Positions 41,800-50,826 of a stretch of 64,000 nucleotides of DNA are shown in pieces. The notes under the pieces were generated by a model. It worked only from the letters and a program-made list of their open reading frames with translations. It did not search any database and had not been told where the DNA came from. Location of the stretch: positions 40,028 to 104,027 of the forward strand of contig NZ_AUWR01000032.1 of NCBI RefSeq assembly GCF_000455125.1, read 5' to 3'. Source of the stretch: Mycobacterium sp. UM_WGJ. GTDB taxonomy: Bacteria; Actinomycetota; Actinomycetes; Mycobacteriales; Mycobacteriaceae. Position 1 is the stretch's first letter. The number at the start of each line of letters is the position of its first letter. The position numbers were made by a program, and so were the translations under genes.

Positions 41800-42690
41800 C
41801 TAGTGTTTGGCGGGATCGAAGCGACGTTTATCCCGCAAAGCCGGCGGCACCAGGGTGCGCAGCGCTTCGGCCCGCTCGGCCATCGCCGAACGCACATAGT
41901 CGGGCTGCGTCAACACATAGAACGCGCCTTGAGCAGATTGTTCGAAAATCACTTCGGCGGCTTCGAGGGGGTCCATCGCCCCGGCCTTGATCGCCAACAT
42001 CGCGTCGCGTTGGGCGTCGGCGGCAGCGACATCGGCGCCGTCGAGGTCGGTACTGACACCGCCTGCCGCCTCGAAGATGTTGGACTTCACAGCTCCGGGC
42101 AGCACCGCCTGGACATGAATGTGGTCATCATGTCCGGCCAACTGGACTTCCAGACGCAGACACTCGGTCAGTGCCAGGACCGCGTGCTTGCTGACGATGT
42201 AGGGGGTCTGCAGCGGGACGGCTGCCACGCCGCCGATTGACGACAGGTTCCAGATCCAGGCCGGTCCCCCCGCGGCGATCATCGTGGGCAGAAAGGCCCG
42301 GACGCCGTGGAATACCCCGCTGACGTTGATGTCCATCACGCGGTTCCAGTTGGCTACCGGTGTATCCCAGAGATATCCGAACTGCTCTACACCGGCATTG
42401 TTGACCAGCAGTCGTACCGGTCCGACGTCGCGATAAGTGCGCTCCGCCAGGGCGGCCACCGCTTCGGGGTCGCGGACGTCGCAAACCACATCGACCGCCG
42501 AACCGCCGTCGGCGACGATCTCGTCGCGCAACGCCGCAATGGCAGCGCCGTCGACATCGGCCATGACCAACGACATGCCCAGCCGGTGAGCGTGACGGGC
42601 CAGGCCGGCACCGATGCCGGCGCCGGCTCCGGTGATGACGGCGACTCCGCCGCCGAAGACGTCGCGTGCGTTCAAGGCACTTATGCCCAC
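41800..42690 (-). CDS. SDR-family oxidoreductase
   Basis: This 296-residue SDR has TGAGAGIGAGLARHAHRLG near residue 20, NNAGV, a catalytic serine in LSSIGGVAAV and YIVSK. The long C-terminal part after the catalytic site (EAAGGVSTDL... DYVRSAM) is typical of SDRs acting on larger lipids and retinol-like substrates. It stands between an NTF2-like gene (3-nt gap) and the esterase (10-nt gap), so the three are co-transcribed. Confidence 0.83.
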   Translation of the reverse strand: MGISALNARDVFGGGVAVITGAGAGIGAGLARHAHRLGMSLVMADVDGAAIAALRDEIVADGGSAVDVVCDVRDPEAVAALAERTYRDVGPVRLLVNNAGVEQFGYLWDTPVANWNRVMDINVSGVFHGVRAFLPTMIAAGGPAWIWNLSSIGGVAAVPLQTPYIVSKHAVLALTECLRLEVQLAGHDDHIHVQAVLPGAVKSNIFEAAGGVSTDLDGADVAAADAQRDAMLAIKAGAMDPLEAAEVIFEQSAQGAFYVLTQPDYVRSAMAERAEALRTLVPPALRDKRRFDPAKH

Positions 42691-42693
42691 CGG

Positions 42694-43200
42694 TCAGGTG
42701 CTCGCCGAGGCGTTCTCGGCGCCGGGAAGCCCGCTGCCGACCAACGGTTCGGAGTTCGTGACATCGAGGATCACCGACATCGTGGTGAATTCAAGCCCGC
42801 TGGGACTGCTGCCCCCACGGCGAACGCCGACCTCGGTGACTCCGCTGGACACCGCGAACGGAACGAAGTTGGTGACCTGATTGACGAAGATGTAGAAGCG
42901 CGCGTAGGTGACGTCACCCTCGTGGTGGGTGATGTGCAGGTTGGTGGTGTGGTGACGCAGGGGGTATGGGCTGGCATTGCGGTGTTCGATAAGCCACGGC
43001 ACAACCTTCGCCGCACCGGTGAGGTTCGCGGCGAGGGATTCTTCGAAGGGGCATGCTCCGGAGTCACTTCGGCTGAGGTAGGTGGCATCCTCGGCGAAAG
43101 CGGCGCCCATCTTCGGGTAGTCAGCCTGGTCGTAGTGGTACCAGAATTCGCCGATGAAGTTCTGCAGCGCGTCCAGCGCGATGCTGTTGTCGGTGCTCAC
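42694..43200 (-). CDS. NTF2/SnoaL-like protein
   Basis: This 168-residue alpha+beta-barrel protein of the NTF2-like superfamily has the typical opening ALDALQNFIGEFWYHYDQADYPKMGAAFAEDATYLS, then strand-rich blocks (HTTNLHITHHEGDVTYARFYIF). Members include ketosteroid isomerase-type enzymes, polyketide cyclases and small dehydratases. The conserved Asp of ketosteroid isomerase cannot be confirmed by eye. GTG 43200 is chosen for the GGGAGA upstream. First gene of the unit with the SDR and esterase. Confidence 0.75.
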   Translation of the reverse strand: MSTDNSIALDALQNFIGEFWYHYDQADYPKMGAAFAEDATYLSRSDSGACPFEESLAANLTGAAKVVPWLIEHRNASPYPLRHHTTNLHITHHEGDVTYARFYIFVNQVTNFVPFAVSSGVTEVGVRRGGSSPSGLEFTTMSVILDVTNSEPLVGSGLPGAENASAST

Positions 43201-43212
43201 GTGACATGTCTC

Positions 43213-43248
43213 CCAAGTATTGGCGTGCGGAAACCAAGTGCTCCTTGG
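43213..43248. promoter_or_regulatory. Two CCAA-type inverted repeats before the NTF2-like gene
   Basis: CCAA-GTA-TTGG lies at 43213-43223 and CCAAG-TGCTC-CTTGG at 43234-43248, both just upstream of the NTF2-like gene start at 43200. They share the CCAAG half-site, which resembles the KstR2 half-site, but the KstR2 consensus needs a 2-nt centre. They may bind a local regulator. Confidence 0.35.
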
Positions 43249-43306
43249 AGTCAACCGCCGATCGGCCGGGTGCGACACGGTGGTAACCGGTCAGTGGAAC
43301 ATCGGG

Positions 43307-44344
43307 TCAGTCGGTTATCACGCTCCACAGACCCGACGACCCGGCGGCGACCGCAGCACGCGTCACCTCCTCGTCCCAGTGACGGACGGATCCGAACTCC
43401 GAACGCCAGGCCAGTGCGGCCCGGGTGTACTCGTGCAGCCGGTGCTCGACGGTAGTGCCGATGGCGCCGAAGATCTGGTGGCCGTTTCGAACTGCCACGG
43501 AGCTGGCGTGCCCGGCGCATGATCGCGCCACCGCGACCAGGAATCCCAAGCCTGGTGCCGACCAGTCGCTGCCGACCGCCGCTGCCAGGGCGGCTTCGGT
43601 GGCCGCGCGGGCGAGTGCGGATTCCGCGGCGATATCGGCGATCAGATGCTGGATCGCCTGGAACTTCGACAGGGGCCGTCCGAATTGGATTCGTGCCGTG
43701 GCGAACTCGACGGACAACTCAAGAATGCTGTCCAGTGCTGCACAGACCTGGATCGCTCGCACCAATGCAGACTTCAGCCGCAGCTGTGCAACCAGCTCAG
43801 CGGAGACCGCTGATCCGCTCAGCGCGGCGACGTCGGCGGTGACGGTGTCGCGAGGCTCTCCGATGAGGTTGACGCCCGGCGTGATCCGCAGGACCGTGGC
43901 ATCCACATCAGCCATCTGATAGCCCGGTCCGTCAGGCCAGACCACCACGATCCGGTCGGCCGTCGACGCCCACGGCACCAGGGTCGCGGTGCCGGACCCA
44001 TCGAGAATGCAGACGGTGCGCGCGGCTGCGTCGACCGGATCGCCGACGGCTTCGAGAAGCCAGCAGGCCAACACATCATGTTCGGCCAACGGAGCGCGCA
44101 CACCGTGGCGAACCGCCGCGGTGATCAGCTCAGCGGCCTCGTACCAGCCCGCACCGCTTCCCCCGGACTGTTCCGAACCCGACAGCCGGACCAGCCCTAA
44201 TTGGTCCAGGCTCGACCACAATCCGGCGTCGCGGGTGATCGGTGCACCGTGCGGATGGGTTTCGCGGTGTTCGGCCAACACCGCATCGATCATCTTGACC
44301 AGGTCGAGGTCGATGGTGGTGTCCTTGGCTTGCGAGTTGGTCAT
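43307..44344 (-). CDS. Acyl-CoA dehydrogenase, smaller subunit of a pair
   Basis: This 345-residue acyl-CoA dehydrogenase-family protein has the usual N-terminal helices and the C-terminal helical blocks (FATARIQFGRPLSKFQAIQHLIADI, GHQIFGAIGTTVEHRLHEYTRAA). It is shorter than the neighbour at 44341 and lacks a recognisable catalytic Glu region. Mycobacterial steroid-degrading FadEs often work as alpha2-beta2 heteromers encoded by adjacent genes, which fits the 4-nt overlap here. It ends a six-gene minus-strand unit. Confidence 0.83.
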   Translation of the reverse strand: MTNSQAKDTTIDLDLVKMIDAVLAEHRETHPHGAPITRDAGLWSSLDQLGLVRLSGSEQSGGSGAGWYEAAELITAAVRHGVRAPLAEHDVLACWLLEAVGDPVDAAARTVCILDGSGTATLVPWASTADRIVVVWPDGPGYQMADVDATVLRITPGVNLIGEPRDTVTADVAALSGSAVSAELVAQLRLKSALVRAIQVCAALDSILELSVEFATARIQFGRPLSKFQAIQHLIADIAAESALARAATEAALAAAVGSDWSAPGLGFLVAVARSCAGHASSVAVRNGHQIFGAIGTTVEHRLHEYTRAALAWRSEFGSVRHWDEEVTRAAVAAGSSGLWSVITD

Positions 44345-45492
44345 CGTAGCCCCAATCCGCGCGCGATCACGCCGCGCAGTACCTCGTTCGTGCCGCCACG
44401 CAGTGTGAAGCCGGGGCGTTGATCCACCGCGGATCGGATCAGTTCGCGGTACCGGGACCCGCTGGGGGAGTCATCGCCGGTGTGCAGGTCGCTGAAGTCA
44501 GCGATGTCGCCTTCGGTGGTCGTGCCGAGCACCTTGACCACCGCGGCTGCGACGTCGGCGGGCTCACGTCGTTCCAGTGCTCCTGCGACGGCAGCCGACA
44601 TCCGGTGCAACCCTGCGACCCTGGCTACCAGGCGGCCCAGATCGGCGTCGCGGTGGATCGTTTTGCCGGCCATACCTTCCGCGGAAGCGGCCAACAGAGG
44701 GAAGGTGGAGAGCAGTCGCTCGGGCCCGCTTCTTTCGAAGCTGAGTTCGGAGGTGACTTGGTGCCACCCGTCACCGATACCACCGAACACCATGGTGTCG
44801 GGCACGAATGCGTCGTCGAGGATGACTTCGTTGAAGTGGTGGCCGCCGTTCATCGAGATGATGGGCCGTACTTCGACGCCGGGGCCGTCAAGCCTGACGA
44901 TGAATTGGCTGAGTCCGGCGTGACGGTGGGCAGGATCGACCGGGGCGGTGCGGGCAAGCACGATGAATGCGTGGGCGCGGTGTGCTCCCGAGGTCCAGAC
45001 CTTTGTTCCGGTCAATTCCCAGCCGCCGTCGGTCTGTACCGCCCGGGTGCGCACGCTGGCGAGATCCGAGCCGGAGTCTGGCTCGCTCATTCCGATGCCG
45101 AAGAAGCACGTACCGGCGGTGATCTTCGGTAGGAACTCGCGTTTCTGCGCTTCGGTGCCGTACTTCAGCAGTGCGGGTACGATCTGCCGATCTGCGATCC
45201 AGTGTGCGGCTACCGGCGCTCCTGCTGCCAACAGCTCCTCGGTGACGACGAATCGCTCCAGAAACGACCGTCCGTGTCCGCCATATTCTTTCGGCACAGT
45301 CATGCCCAGCCAACCCCGCGCCGCCAGCGCCGCGGTGAAGGTTTCGTCCCAGCCGCACAGCCAGGCGTCGACCGTCGGGGTGAAGCTGCCTGCGGCGAGC
45401 TGTTCGGCGAGGAACATCCGGACTTCCGATCGCAGCGCCGCGGTGTCCGCTGACTCCGAGGCGGCTGCGGGGACGAGTCGGGGGAGTGCCAT
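44341..45492 (-). CDS. Acyl-CoA dehydrogenase, larger subunit of a pair
   Basis: This 383-residue FadE-type flavoprotein contains FFGIGMSEPDSGSDLASVRTRAV, the substrate-side block of acyl-CoA dehydrogenases, and the C-terminal RGGTNEVLRGVIARGLGL that contacts FAD. I chose ATG 45492, which overlaps the enoyl-CoA hydratase stop as ATGA; an in-frame ATG 15 nt earlier is possible. With the gene at 43307 it probably forms a heterotetramer that desaturates a ring- or side-chain-bearing acyl-CoA. Confidence 0.87.
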   Translation of the reverse strand: MALPRLVPAAASESADTAALRSEVRMFLAEQLAAGSFTPTVDAWLCGWDETFTAALAARGWLGMTVPKEYGGHGRSFLERFVVTEELLAAGAPVAAHWIADRQIVPALLKYGTEAQKREFLPKITAGTCFFGIGMSEPDSGSDLASVRTRAVQTDGGWELTGTKVWTSGAHRAHAFIVLARTAPVDPAHRHAGLSQFIVRLDGPGVEVRPIISMNGGHHFNEVILDDAFVPDTMVFGGIGDGWHQVTSELSFERSGPERLLSTFPLLAASAEGMAGKTIHRDADLGRLVARVAGLHRMSAAVAGALERREPADVAAAVVKVLGTTTEGDIADFSDLHTGDDSPSGSRYRELIRSAVDQRPGFTLRGGTNEVLRGVIARGLGLR

Positions 45493-46277
45493 CAGACGCT
45501 CCGCCACTTAGCGATGCGCCGCTCATGCTCGGCGTCGCGATGCGCCAGGGGTTGCATCGCAGCGGCCATGGCCAGCGTGGATTCCAGTGCACCGGTTCGG
45601 GACTCCTGCAGTAGGCGCTTGGCCATTCGCAGGGCATGCGGTGGGTTCTTGGCGATCCGCTCTGCGAGATCCCTTGCCGCGGTCATGAGTTCGTCGTGGG
45701 GAACCACTCGACTGACCAGCCCCCAGGAGTGCGCGGTCTCCGCGTCGATGCGGTCGCCGGTCAGTGTCATCTCGGCGGCCCGCTCGTAGCCGATGGCCCG
45801 TTGCAGAAACCAGGTGCCGCCATCGCCGGGAACGAGGCCGATCTGCACGAAACTCTCGGCGAAGGACGCGCGTTCGGAGGCGACCCGGATATCGCACATC
45901 GTGGCCAGGTCGCAGCCGGCGCCGACCGCCGCGCCGTTGACCGCCGCGATGATCGGGACCTCGAGGCGGGCCAGCGCTCTTGGCAGGCGCTGTATTCCGT
46001 CGACGTAGGCGTGACGTTGCTCGATCGGTTCGAGGCCGAACATGCCCTCACGGTTGGCCATGTCCTTGACGTTGCCGCCGGCTGAGAAGATCTTTCCTTC
46101 ACCGGTGAGGATCACCGCCCTGACGCTGGTATCGGAATTGGCGGAATCGACTGCGCCCTCGAAAGCAGTGATGAAGTCGTGGTCGGTGATGGCATTGCCG
46201 AGGTGTGGCAGGTTGATGGTCCAAACCTGCACGGCGCCTTCGGATGTGATGGCCAACGGCCCGGCAGTCATGGTCAT
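45492..46277 (-). CDS. Enoyl-CoA hydratase (EchA family)
   Basis: This 261-residue crotonase-fold protein has oxyanion-hole segments GKIFSAGGNVKDM and IAAVNGAAVGAGCDLATMCDIRVAS. It continues with a Glu-Ser-Phe block (FAESFVQIGLVPGDGGTWFL) normally carrying catalytic acids. It hydrates enoyl-CoA from the FadE step. It is in a six-gene minus-strand unit (FadD, ADH, ALDH, EchA, FadE, FadE) that looks like a full oxidation route from an alcohol or aldehyde to acyl-CoA breakdown. Confidence 0.87.
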   Translation of the reverse strand: MTMTAGPLAITSEGAVQVWTINLPHLGNAITDHDFITAFEGAVDSANSDTSVRAVILTGEGKIFSAGGNVKDMANREGMFGLEPIEQRHAYVDGIQRLPRALARLEVPIIAAVNGAAVGAGCDLATMCDIRVASERASFAESFVQIGLVPGDGGTWFLQRAIGYERAAEMTLTGDRIDAETAHSWGLVSRVVPHDELMTAARDLAERIAKNPPHALRMAKRLLQESRTGALESTLAMAAAMQPLAHRDAEHERRIAKWRSV

Positions 46278-46326
46278 GATCGGAGTACCTCTGTTCTTAC
46301 TGGGGCGCGCTGTGGGTGGCGTCGGG

Positions 46327-47751
46327 CTAGGGCAGCTGCAGTGACTTGATCTGTAGGTACTCCTCGAACCCGATACGACCCAGCTCCCGTCCTATCCCGG
46401 ACTTCTTGTAGCCGCCGAATGGTGCTGCGGGGTTGTACTTGCCGCCGTTGATATCGATCTGACCGGACTCTACCTCGCGGGCGAAAGCCATCGCAGTGTC
46501 GTCGTCGGCGGCCCACACGGCACCGGACAGGCCGTAGGGCGTGCCGTTGGCGATGCTCAGCGCCTCGTCGGTGTCGCGGAACGGAATGACGGCCAGCACC
46601 GGCCCGAATACCTCTTCCTGGCCCAGTTCGGAGTCTGGGTGGACGTCGGCGAAGGCGGTGGGGGCGACGTAGTAGCCCACATCGCGCAGCTTCTGGCTGC
46701 CGCCGGTCACCAGCCGGGCGCCGTCCCGCGGCGCCCGCTCGATGAAGCCGAGCACCGATCGGTACTGAGCTTCCGACGCCGACGGACCGAGCCGGGTGGC
46801 CGGATCCCACGGGTCCCCGACTGTGTACTTCGACACCGCTGCCTGCACCAGCTCCAACGCTTCGCTGTAGCGGGACAGCGGCACCAGCATCCGGGTCCAA
46901 GCCATGCAGGTCTGGCCGCCGTTGAGGAAGGCATTCCCGACACCCACCTTGACCGCGGTGGCTAAATCGGCGCCGTCGAGGATCACATTGGCGGACTTGC
47001 CGCCGAGCTCCAGAGCCACCTTCTTGATGGATTTACCGGCCAGTTCCCCGACCCGGCTGCCCACGGCGGTGGAGCCGGTGAAAGAGACCAAGTCCACATC
47101 GGAATGGGCCGACATCCGCTCGCCGATGATCCGGCCCGGTCCGGATACCAGGTTGACCACACCTGGTGGCAGCCCGGCTTCCGCGATGGCGTCGACGAAC
47201 TCGAACACCGACAGGGGCGCTTCGTTGCTGGGTTTGAGTACGACGGTGCAACCGGCCGCGATGGCGGGCAGGACCTTGGCGACCACCTGGTAGAGCGGAT
47301 AGTTCCATGGCGTGATCGCCGCGACCACACCATAAGGCTCGCGAACCACCAGGGAGTTGCCGATCCGCTCCTCGAAGTCGAACGTGGCCAAGGCGTCGGC
47401 GAATCCGCGGGCGACGGCAAGAGGCACCTGGGTCTGCACGCTCTGCGCGATCCGGATCGGGGCTCCCATTTCGCGCGTGATGGTTTCGGCGATATCGGGC
47501 AGCCGCTTTTCCATGGCGGTGATCACCGCGTCGAGACGCTCGCGTCGTTCGGCGACGCTGATCAGCGGATCGAACGCTGCGCGCGCTGCGGTGACCGCGG
47601 CGTCCACGTCGGATTCGGAACCGTTGGGGACACAGCCGCAGACCATTTCCGTTGCGGGATCGACGACATCGATCGTGCCCGTGCCGTCGGGGTCGACCCA
47701 CTGCCCGTCGATGAAGAGCTTGGTGCGCGTGTAGACGTGGTTGTAGCTCAT
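46327..47751 (-). CDS. NAD(P)-dependent aldehyde dehydrogenase
   Basis: This 474-residue ALDH has the transition-state Asn150 in TPWNYPL, Lys173 for cofactor binding, Glu248 in LELGGKSAN and catalytic Cys282 in GGQTCMAW. The length is normal for the family. I chose ATG 47751; the longer opening adds a low-complexity antisense-like N-terminus. It lies just downstream of a zinc alcohol dehydrogenase, so the pair would turn a primary alcohol into an acid ready for the FadD ligase at the head of the unit. Confidence 0.9.
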   Translation of the reverse strand: MSYNHVYTRTKLFIDGQWVDPDGTGTIDVVDPATEMVCGCVPNGSESDVDAAVTAARAAFDPLISVAERRERLDAVITAMEKRLPDIAETITREMGAPIRIAQSVQTQVPLAVARGFADALATFDFEERIGNSLVVREPYGVVAAITPWNYPLYQVVAKVLPAIAAGCTVVLKPSNEAPLSVFEFVDAIAEAGLPPGVVNLVSGPGRIIGERMSAHSDVDLVSFTGSTAVGSRVGELAGKSIKKVALELGGKSANVILDGADLATAVKVGVGNAFLNGGQTCMAWTRMLVPLSRYSEALELVQAAVSKYTVGDPWDPATRLGPSASEAQYRSVLGFIERAPRDGARLVTGGSQKLRDVGYYVAPTAFADVHPDSELGQEEVFGPVLAVIPFRDTDEALSIANGTPYGLSGAVWAADDDTAMAFAREVESGQIDINGGKYNPAAPFGGYKKSGIGRELGRIGFEEYLQIKSLQLP

Positions 47752-47776
47752 GTTTGCTCTCCGCTCAGCTGTGGTT

Positions 47777-48895
47777 CTACAGGACGATGCTGGCCCGGAC
47801 ATCGCGTTTGTCTTCTGCGGCGGCGAAGGCATCGTTGATGTCGTCGAGTGAGTAGCAGGCGGTGGCGAGCCGTTCGAACGGCAACTTGTGCTGATATGTC
47901 GCCAGGAAGTCCAGGGCCCGAGATAGCACGGCCGGGTCGTAGAGCGATACCCCGACCATGGACTTGTTGCCGAACACGAAACGCGATGGATCGAACTCGA
48001 AGGACTTGCCGATGTTGATATTGCCGATCTCGACATAACGGCCGAACTGACCGAGCAGCTTGAGGCCCTCGTCGATCGCCGAGGGGTGGCCGACCACCTC
48101 GACCACCACGTCGGCGCCGTGCCCATCAGTGAGCTTGCGGACCAGCTTGGCCCGTTCCTTCTCCGTGGTGACCTCGGTGATGTCGATGACGACGTCAGCC
48201 CCGAACGCCTTGGCCAATTCGAGTCGCTCCGGGACGCCGTCGATGGCGATCACCCGGGCGGCGCCACGGGCCTTGGCCACTGCGACGGCATACAGACCGA
48301 GCGCACCGGCTCCCTGGACCACTACGTATTCGCCCAGTTGCTGATCGACCCGTTCCAGGCCGTACATCACCTGCGACAGAGCGCAGTTGGCGCCGGCAGC
48401 GATCTCGTCGGAGACGGAGTCCGGGACGGTGTAGACCACCGCGCCGGCCGGTAGCAGGAAGTAGTCGCCGTAGCCGCCGACGAAGTACGGTGGTTCATCG
48501 GCGCGGCCCAGCATCGCCATCTTCAGGTTCAGGCAAGCGTTGCGGCGACCGGCCAGACAGTTGCGGCAGGTGTGGCAGCAGAAGAAGTAGGGAAACACCA
48601 CTCGCGTGCCGACACTGAGCTGTTTGCCGTTGGAGTCGGCGGTGACGCCATCGCCGAGTTCTGCCACCGATCCGACCATCTCATGGCCGAGAACGGTGGG
48701 AAGTTGCCCACCGAGGCCGCGGGTGGCGAACGTTCCGTGCCAGGCGTGGACATCGGAACCGCAGATGTTGGCCCGGGTCACTTTGATCAGGATCTGGCCG
48801 GGACCGACTTCGGGGACCGGGACGGTGTCTAGTTGGAACGGCTTTCCGGGTTCGTCGAAGCGTGCGATGCGTCCGGTGTCGTGGTGTGGACTCAC
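47777..48895 (-). CDS. Zinc-dependent alcohol dehydrogenase
   Basis: This 372-residue medium-chain dehydrogenase has catalytic-zinc residues Cys45 and the His71-Glu72 pair (GHE), structural-zinc cysteines at 107, 110, 113 and 121 and a Rossmann motif in VVQGAGALGLYAV. I chose GTG 48895 with GAGAGGA upstream; the longer opening reads through a gap that contains an old-yellow-enzyme remnant. It would oxidise an alcohol to the aldehyde used by the ALDH 25 nt downstream. Confidence 0.88.
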   Translation of the reverse strand: MSPHHDTGRIARFDEPGKPFQLDTVPVPEVGPGQILIKVTRANICGSDVHAWHGTFATRGLGGQLPTVLGHEMVGSVAELGDGVTADSNGKQLSVGTRVVFPYFFCCHTCRNCLAGRRNACLNLKMAMLGRADEPPYFVGGYGDYFLLPAGAVVYTVPDSVSDEIAAGANCALSQVMYGLERVDQQLGEYVVVQGAGALGLYAVAVAKARGAARVIAIDGVPERLELAKAFGADVVIDITEVTTEKERAKLVRKLTDGHGADVVVEVVGHPSAIDEGLKLLGQFGRYVEIGNINIGKSFEFDPSRFVFGNKSMVGVSLYDPAVLSRALDFLATYQHKLPFERLATACYSLDDINDAFAAAEDKRDVRASIVL

Positions 48896-49070
48896 AGCTG
48901 AGTTCCTCTCATGCGAAACAAGATTCAATGTCAGTCGACCGAATCGGTGGTTGCGCCGCTGCCACAAGCGGCGCAGCGCCCATTGCGGCAGGCTATGCGG
49001 CTCGCGGACCACGGCCCAGGGCGCTTCCCGCCCAGCGGTCAGTGCGGATCTCGCACCGCGATGGTGACGG

Positions 49071-49130
49071 TCTTCGAGCGGACGCGTTGCGTACTGCGTC
49101 CTATCGGGCTGGACGAGGAGCCACTGCTTC
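49071..49130 (+). pseudogene. Remnant of an Old-Yellow-Enzyme C-terminus
   Basis: The plus-strand frame reads MVTVFERTRCVLRPIGLDEE. Twelve of its first 14 residues match the OYE gene at 54732, which reads MVTVFKRTHCVLDP there. Nothing upstream in the frame looks like an OYE, so only the tail survives. It overlaps the 3' end of the fadD gene on the other strand and lies in the 205-nt gap before the ADH gene. It suggests that an OYE gene was once here and was lost by rearrangement. Confidence 0.5.
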
Positions 49131-50708
49131 CACCACCATCTCCTGGGCGCTGAACCGCTCGCGCAACAGGCGCTTCAGCAGTTTTCCACTCGGATTTTTG
49201 GGTAGCGATTCGACGAAGAACAACCGCTTGGGTGTTTTGAATCCGGCCAGATGCGTGCGGCAATGGCGTAGAAGTTCGCTTTCGGTGAGCGCGACGCCTT
49301 CGCGGACCACCACGGCGGCGACCACCGCCTCCACCCATCGTGGGTCGGGCAGACCGAATACCGCAACCTCCTCGACGCCCGGGTGACGGTAGAGGACCTC
49401 TTCGACTTCCCGGCTGGCGACATTCTCGCCGCCGCTCTTGATCATGTCCTTCTTGCGGTCCACCACGTGTAGCAGCCCGTGGGTGTCGTAGTAGCCGAGG
49501 TCCCCGGAGTGGAACCAGCTGCCGCGGAAAGCGTCCGCGGTCTTCGCCATATCGTCGAGGTAGCCCAGCATCAGGTGCGGGCTTCGATGGACGATCTCGC
49601 CCACCACGCCGGCGTCCACCGGGGTCCCCTCGTCGTCGACGATCGCGGTTTCCACGTTGATCACCGGTCGGCCCGCCGAACCGGCGTGTGCGTCCTGATC
49701 TTGTGGTCCGAGTGCCGATGCTAGCGGTGCCATCTCGGTCTGGCCGTAGAAGTTCCACAGACGCAGTTCGGGAAGTCGCTCACGCATTTCGGCCAGGATC
49801 TCGGCCGGCATCGCCGAGGCGCCGTAGTATCCCTTGACCAGCGTGGAGAGGTCCACAGAATCGAAGAGCGGGGACCGCAGTAGCGAGATCCACACCGTCG
49901 GTGGGGCAAAATAGCTTGTGGCACCATAATTTTCGATGGTGTGCAACACCAGTTCTGGCTCCGGTCGGGGAAGAATGACACTGGTGGCGCCGAGGTAGGC
50001 AGCGGGGATCAAGAAGTTGTCGAGTTGCGCACAGTGATACAACGGCAGCGAGTGGACGGCGATGTCGGTGCCCTCCATCGAACCGGCGATGATCGAGCTG
50101 ATGTAGTTGCCCATCAGGCTGCGAGTCGAGTGCATCGCGCCCTTGGGATGCGCCTCGGTCCCGCTGGTGTACATCAGCCGGATCATCTGGTCGTCGGCGA
50201 CATACGGAGCGGGAGCCACCGAAGCGGTTGCCAGCCAGCGGTCGAAGTCATCCCAGCCGGGCGGCGACGTCTGGCCGGGCAGCACGATCGCCGCAGTGGT
50301 GCGCACGCTCCCGCCGAGCTGCATCGCGGTGAGGGCGGTGGGCACCAGATCGGCTTCGACGATCATGCCGGCGACTTGGCTGTGCTCCAGGATGAACGAG
50401 ATCTCTTCGGCGGTCAGCATGAAGTTGATCGGCACCAGCACGACGGCGGCGCGAGCGGTCGCGAACGCCAGCACCGCGTACTGCCAGCAGTTGTGGGCCA
50501 AGACCGCGACGCGGTCGCCGGGTCCGAAGCCGTTGTCCTGCAACGCGGCCGTCGCGCGATCGACCAGCCCCTCGAATTCGGCGAAAGTCAGACACACATC
50601 GCCGTCGATCACGGCGATCTTGCCCGGTTCTTTGCGGGCCGAGCGGCGGGGGATGTCACCGAGCGCGTGACTGCGCGTCGACCTCAGGACGGCATCGAGC
50701 TCGTTCAT
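49101..50708 (-). CDS. Acyl-CoA synthetase (FadD family)
   Basis: This 535-residue AMP-forming ligase has the P-loop motif YTSGTEAHPKG at residues 180-190, the FYGQTEMAPLAS block for adenylate binding, a GDLGYYD motif and the C-terminal catalytic lysine near residue 509 in NPSGKLLKR. It activates a carboxylic acid to acyl-CoA. The chosen ATG (50708) gives a normal N-terminus. It heads the unit with ADH, ALDH, EchA and two FadEs and is divergent from the Baeyer-Villiger monooxygenase gene at 50827. Confidence 0.9.
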   Translation of the reverse strand: MNELDAVLRSTRSHALGDIPRRSARKEPGKIAVIDGDVCLTFAEFEGLVDRATAALQDNGFGPGDRVAVLAHNCWQYAVLAFATARAAVVLVPINFMLTAEEISFILEHSQVAGMIVEADLVPTALTAMQLGGSVRTTAAIVLPGQTSPPGWDDFDRWLATASVAPAPYVADDQMIRLMYTSGTEAHPKGAMHSTRSLMGNYISSIIAGSMEGTDIAVHSLPLYHCAQLDNFLIPAAYLGATSVILPRPEPELVLHTIENYGATSYFAPPTVWISLLRSPLFDSVDLSTLVKGYYGASAMPAEILAEMRERLPELRLWNFYGQTEMAPLASALGPQDQDAHAGSAGRPVINVETAIVDDEGTPVDAGVVGEIVHRSPHLMLGYLDDMAKTADAFRGSWFHSGDLGYYDTHGLLHVVDRKKDMIKSGGENVASREVEEVLYRHPGVEEVAVFGLPDPRWVEAVVAAVVVREGVALTESELLRHCRTHLAGFKTPKRLFFVESLPKNPSGKLLKRLLRERFSAQEMVVEAVAPRPAR

Positions 50709-50826
50709 GTCCCGGACTGTAGGCCGGCGGCGCCGGTTGCGGGCACGCCGCGTCCCGCTGAGTAGACACGGCCCGGACGGATCGCCGGCGACGGCCACAT
50801 ACTCGGGGCACAAGCAAGGAGGTTCG

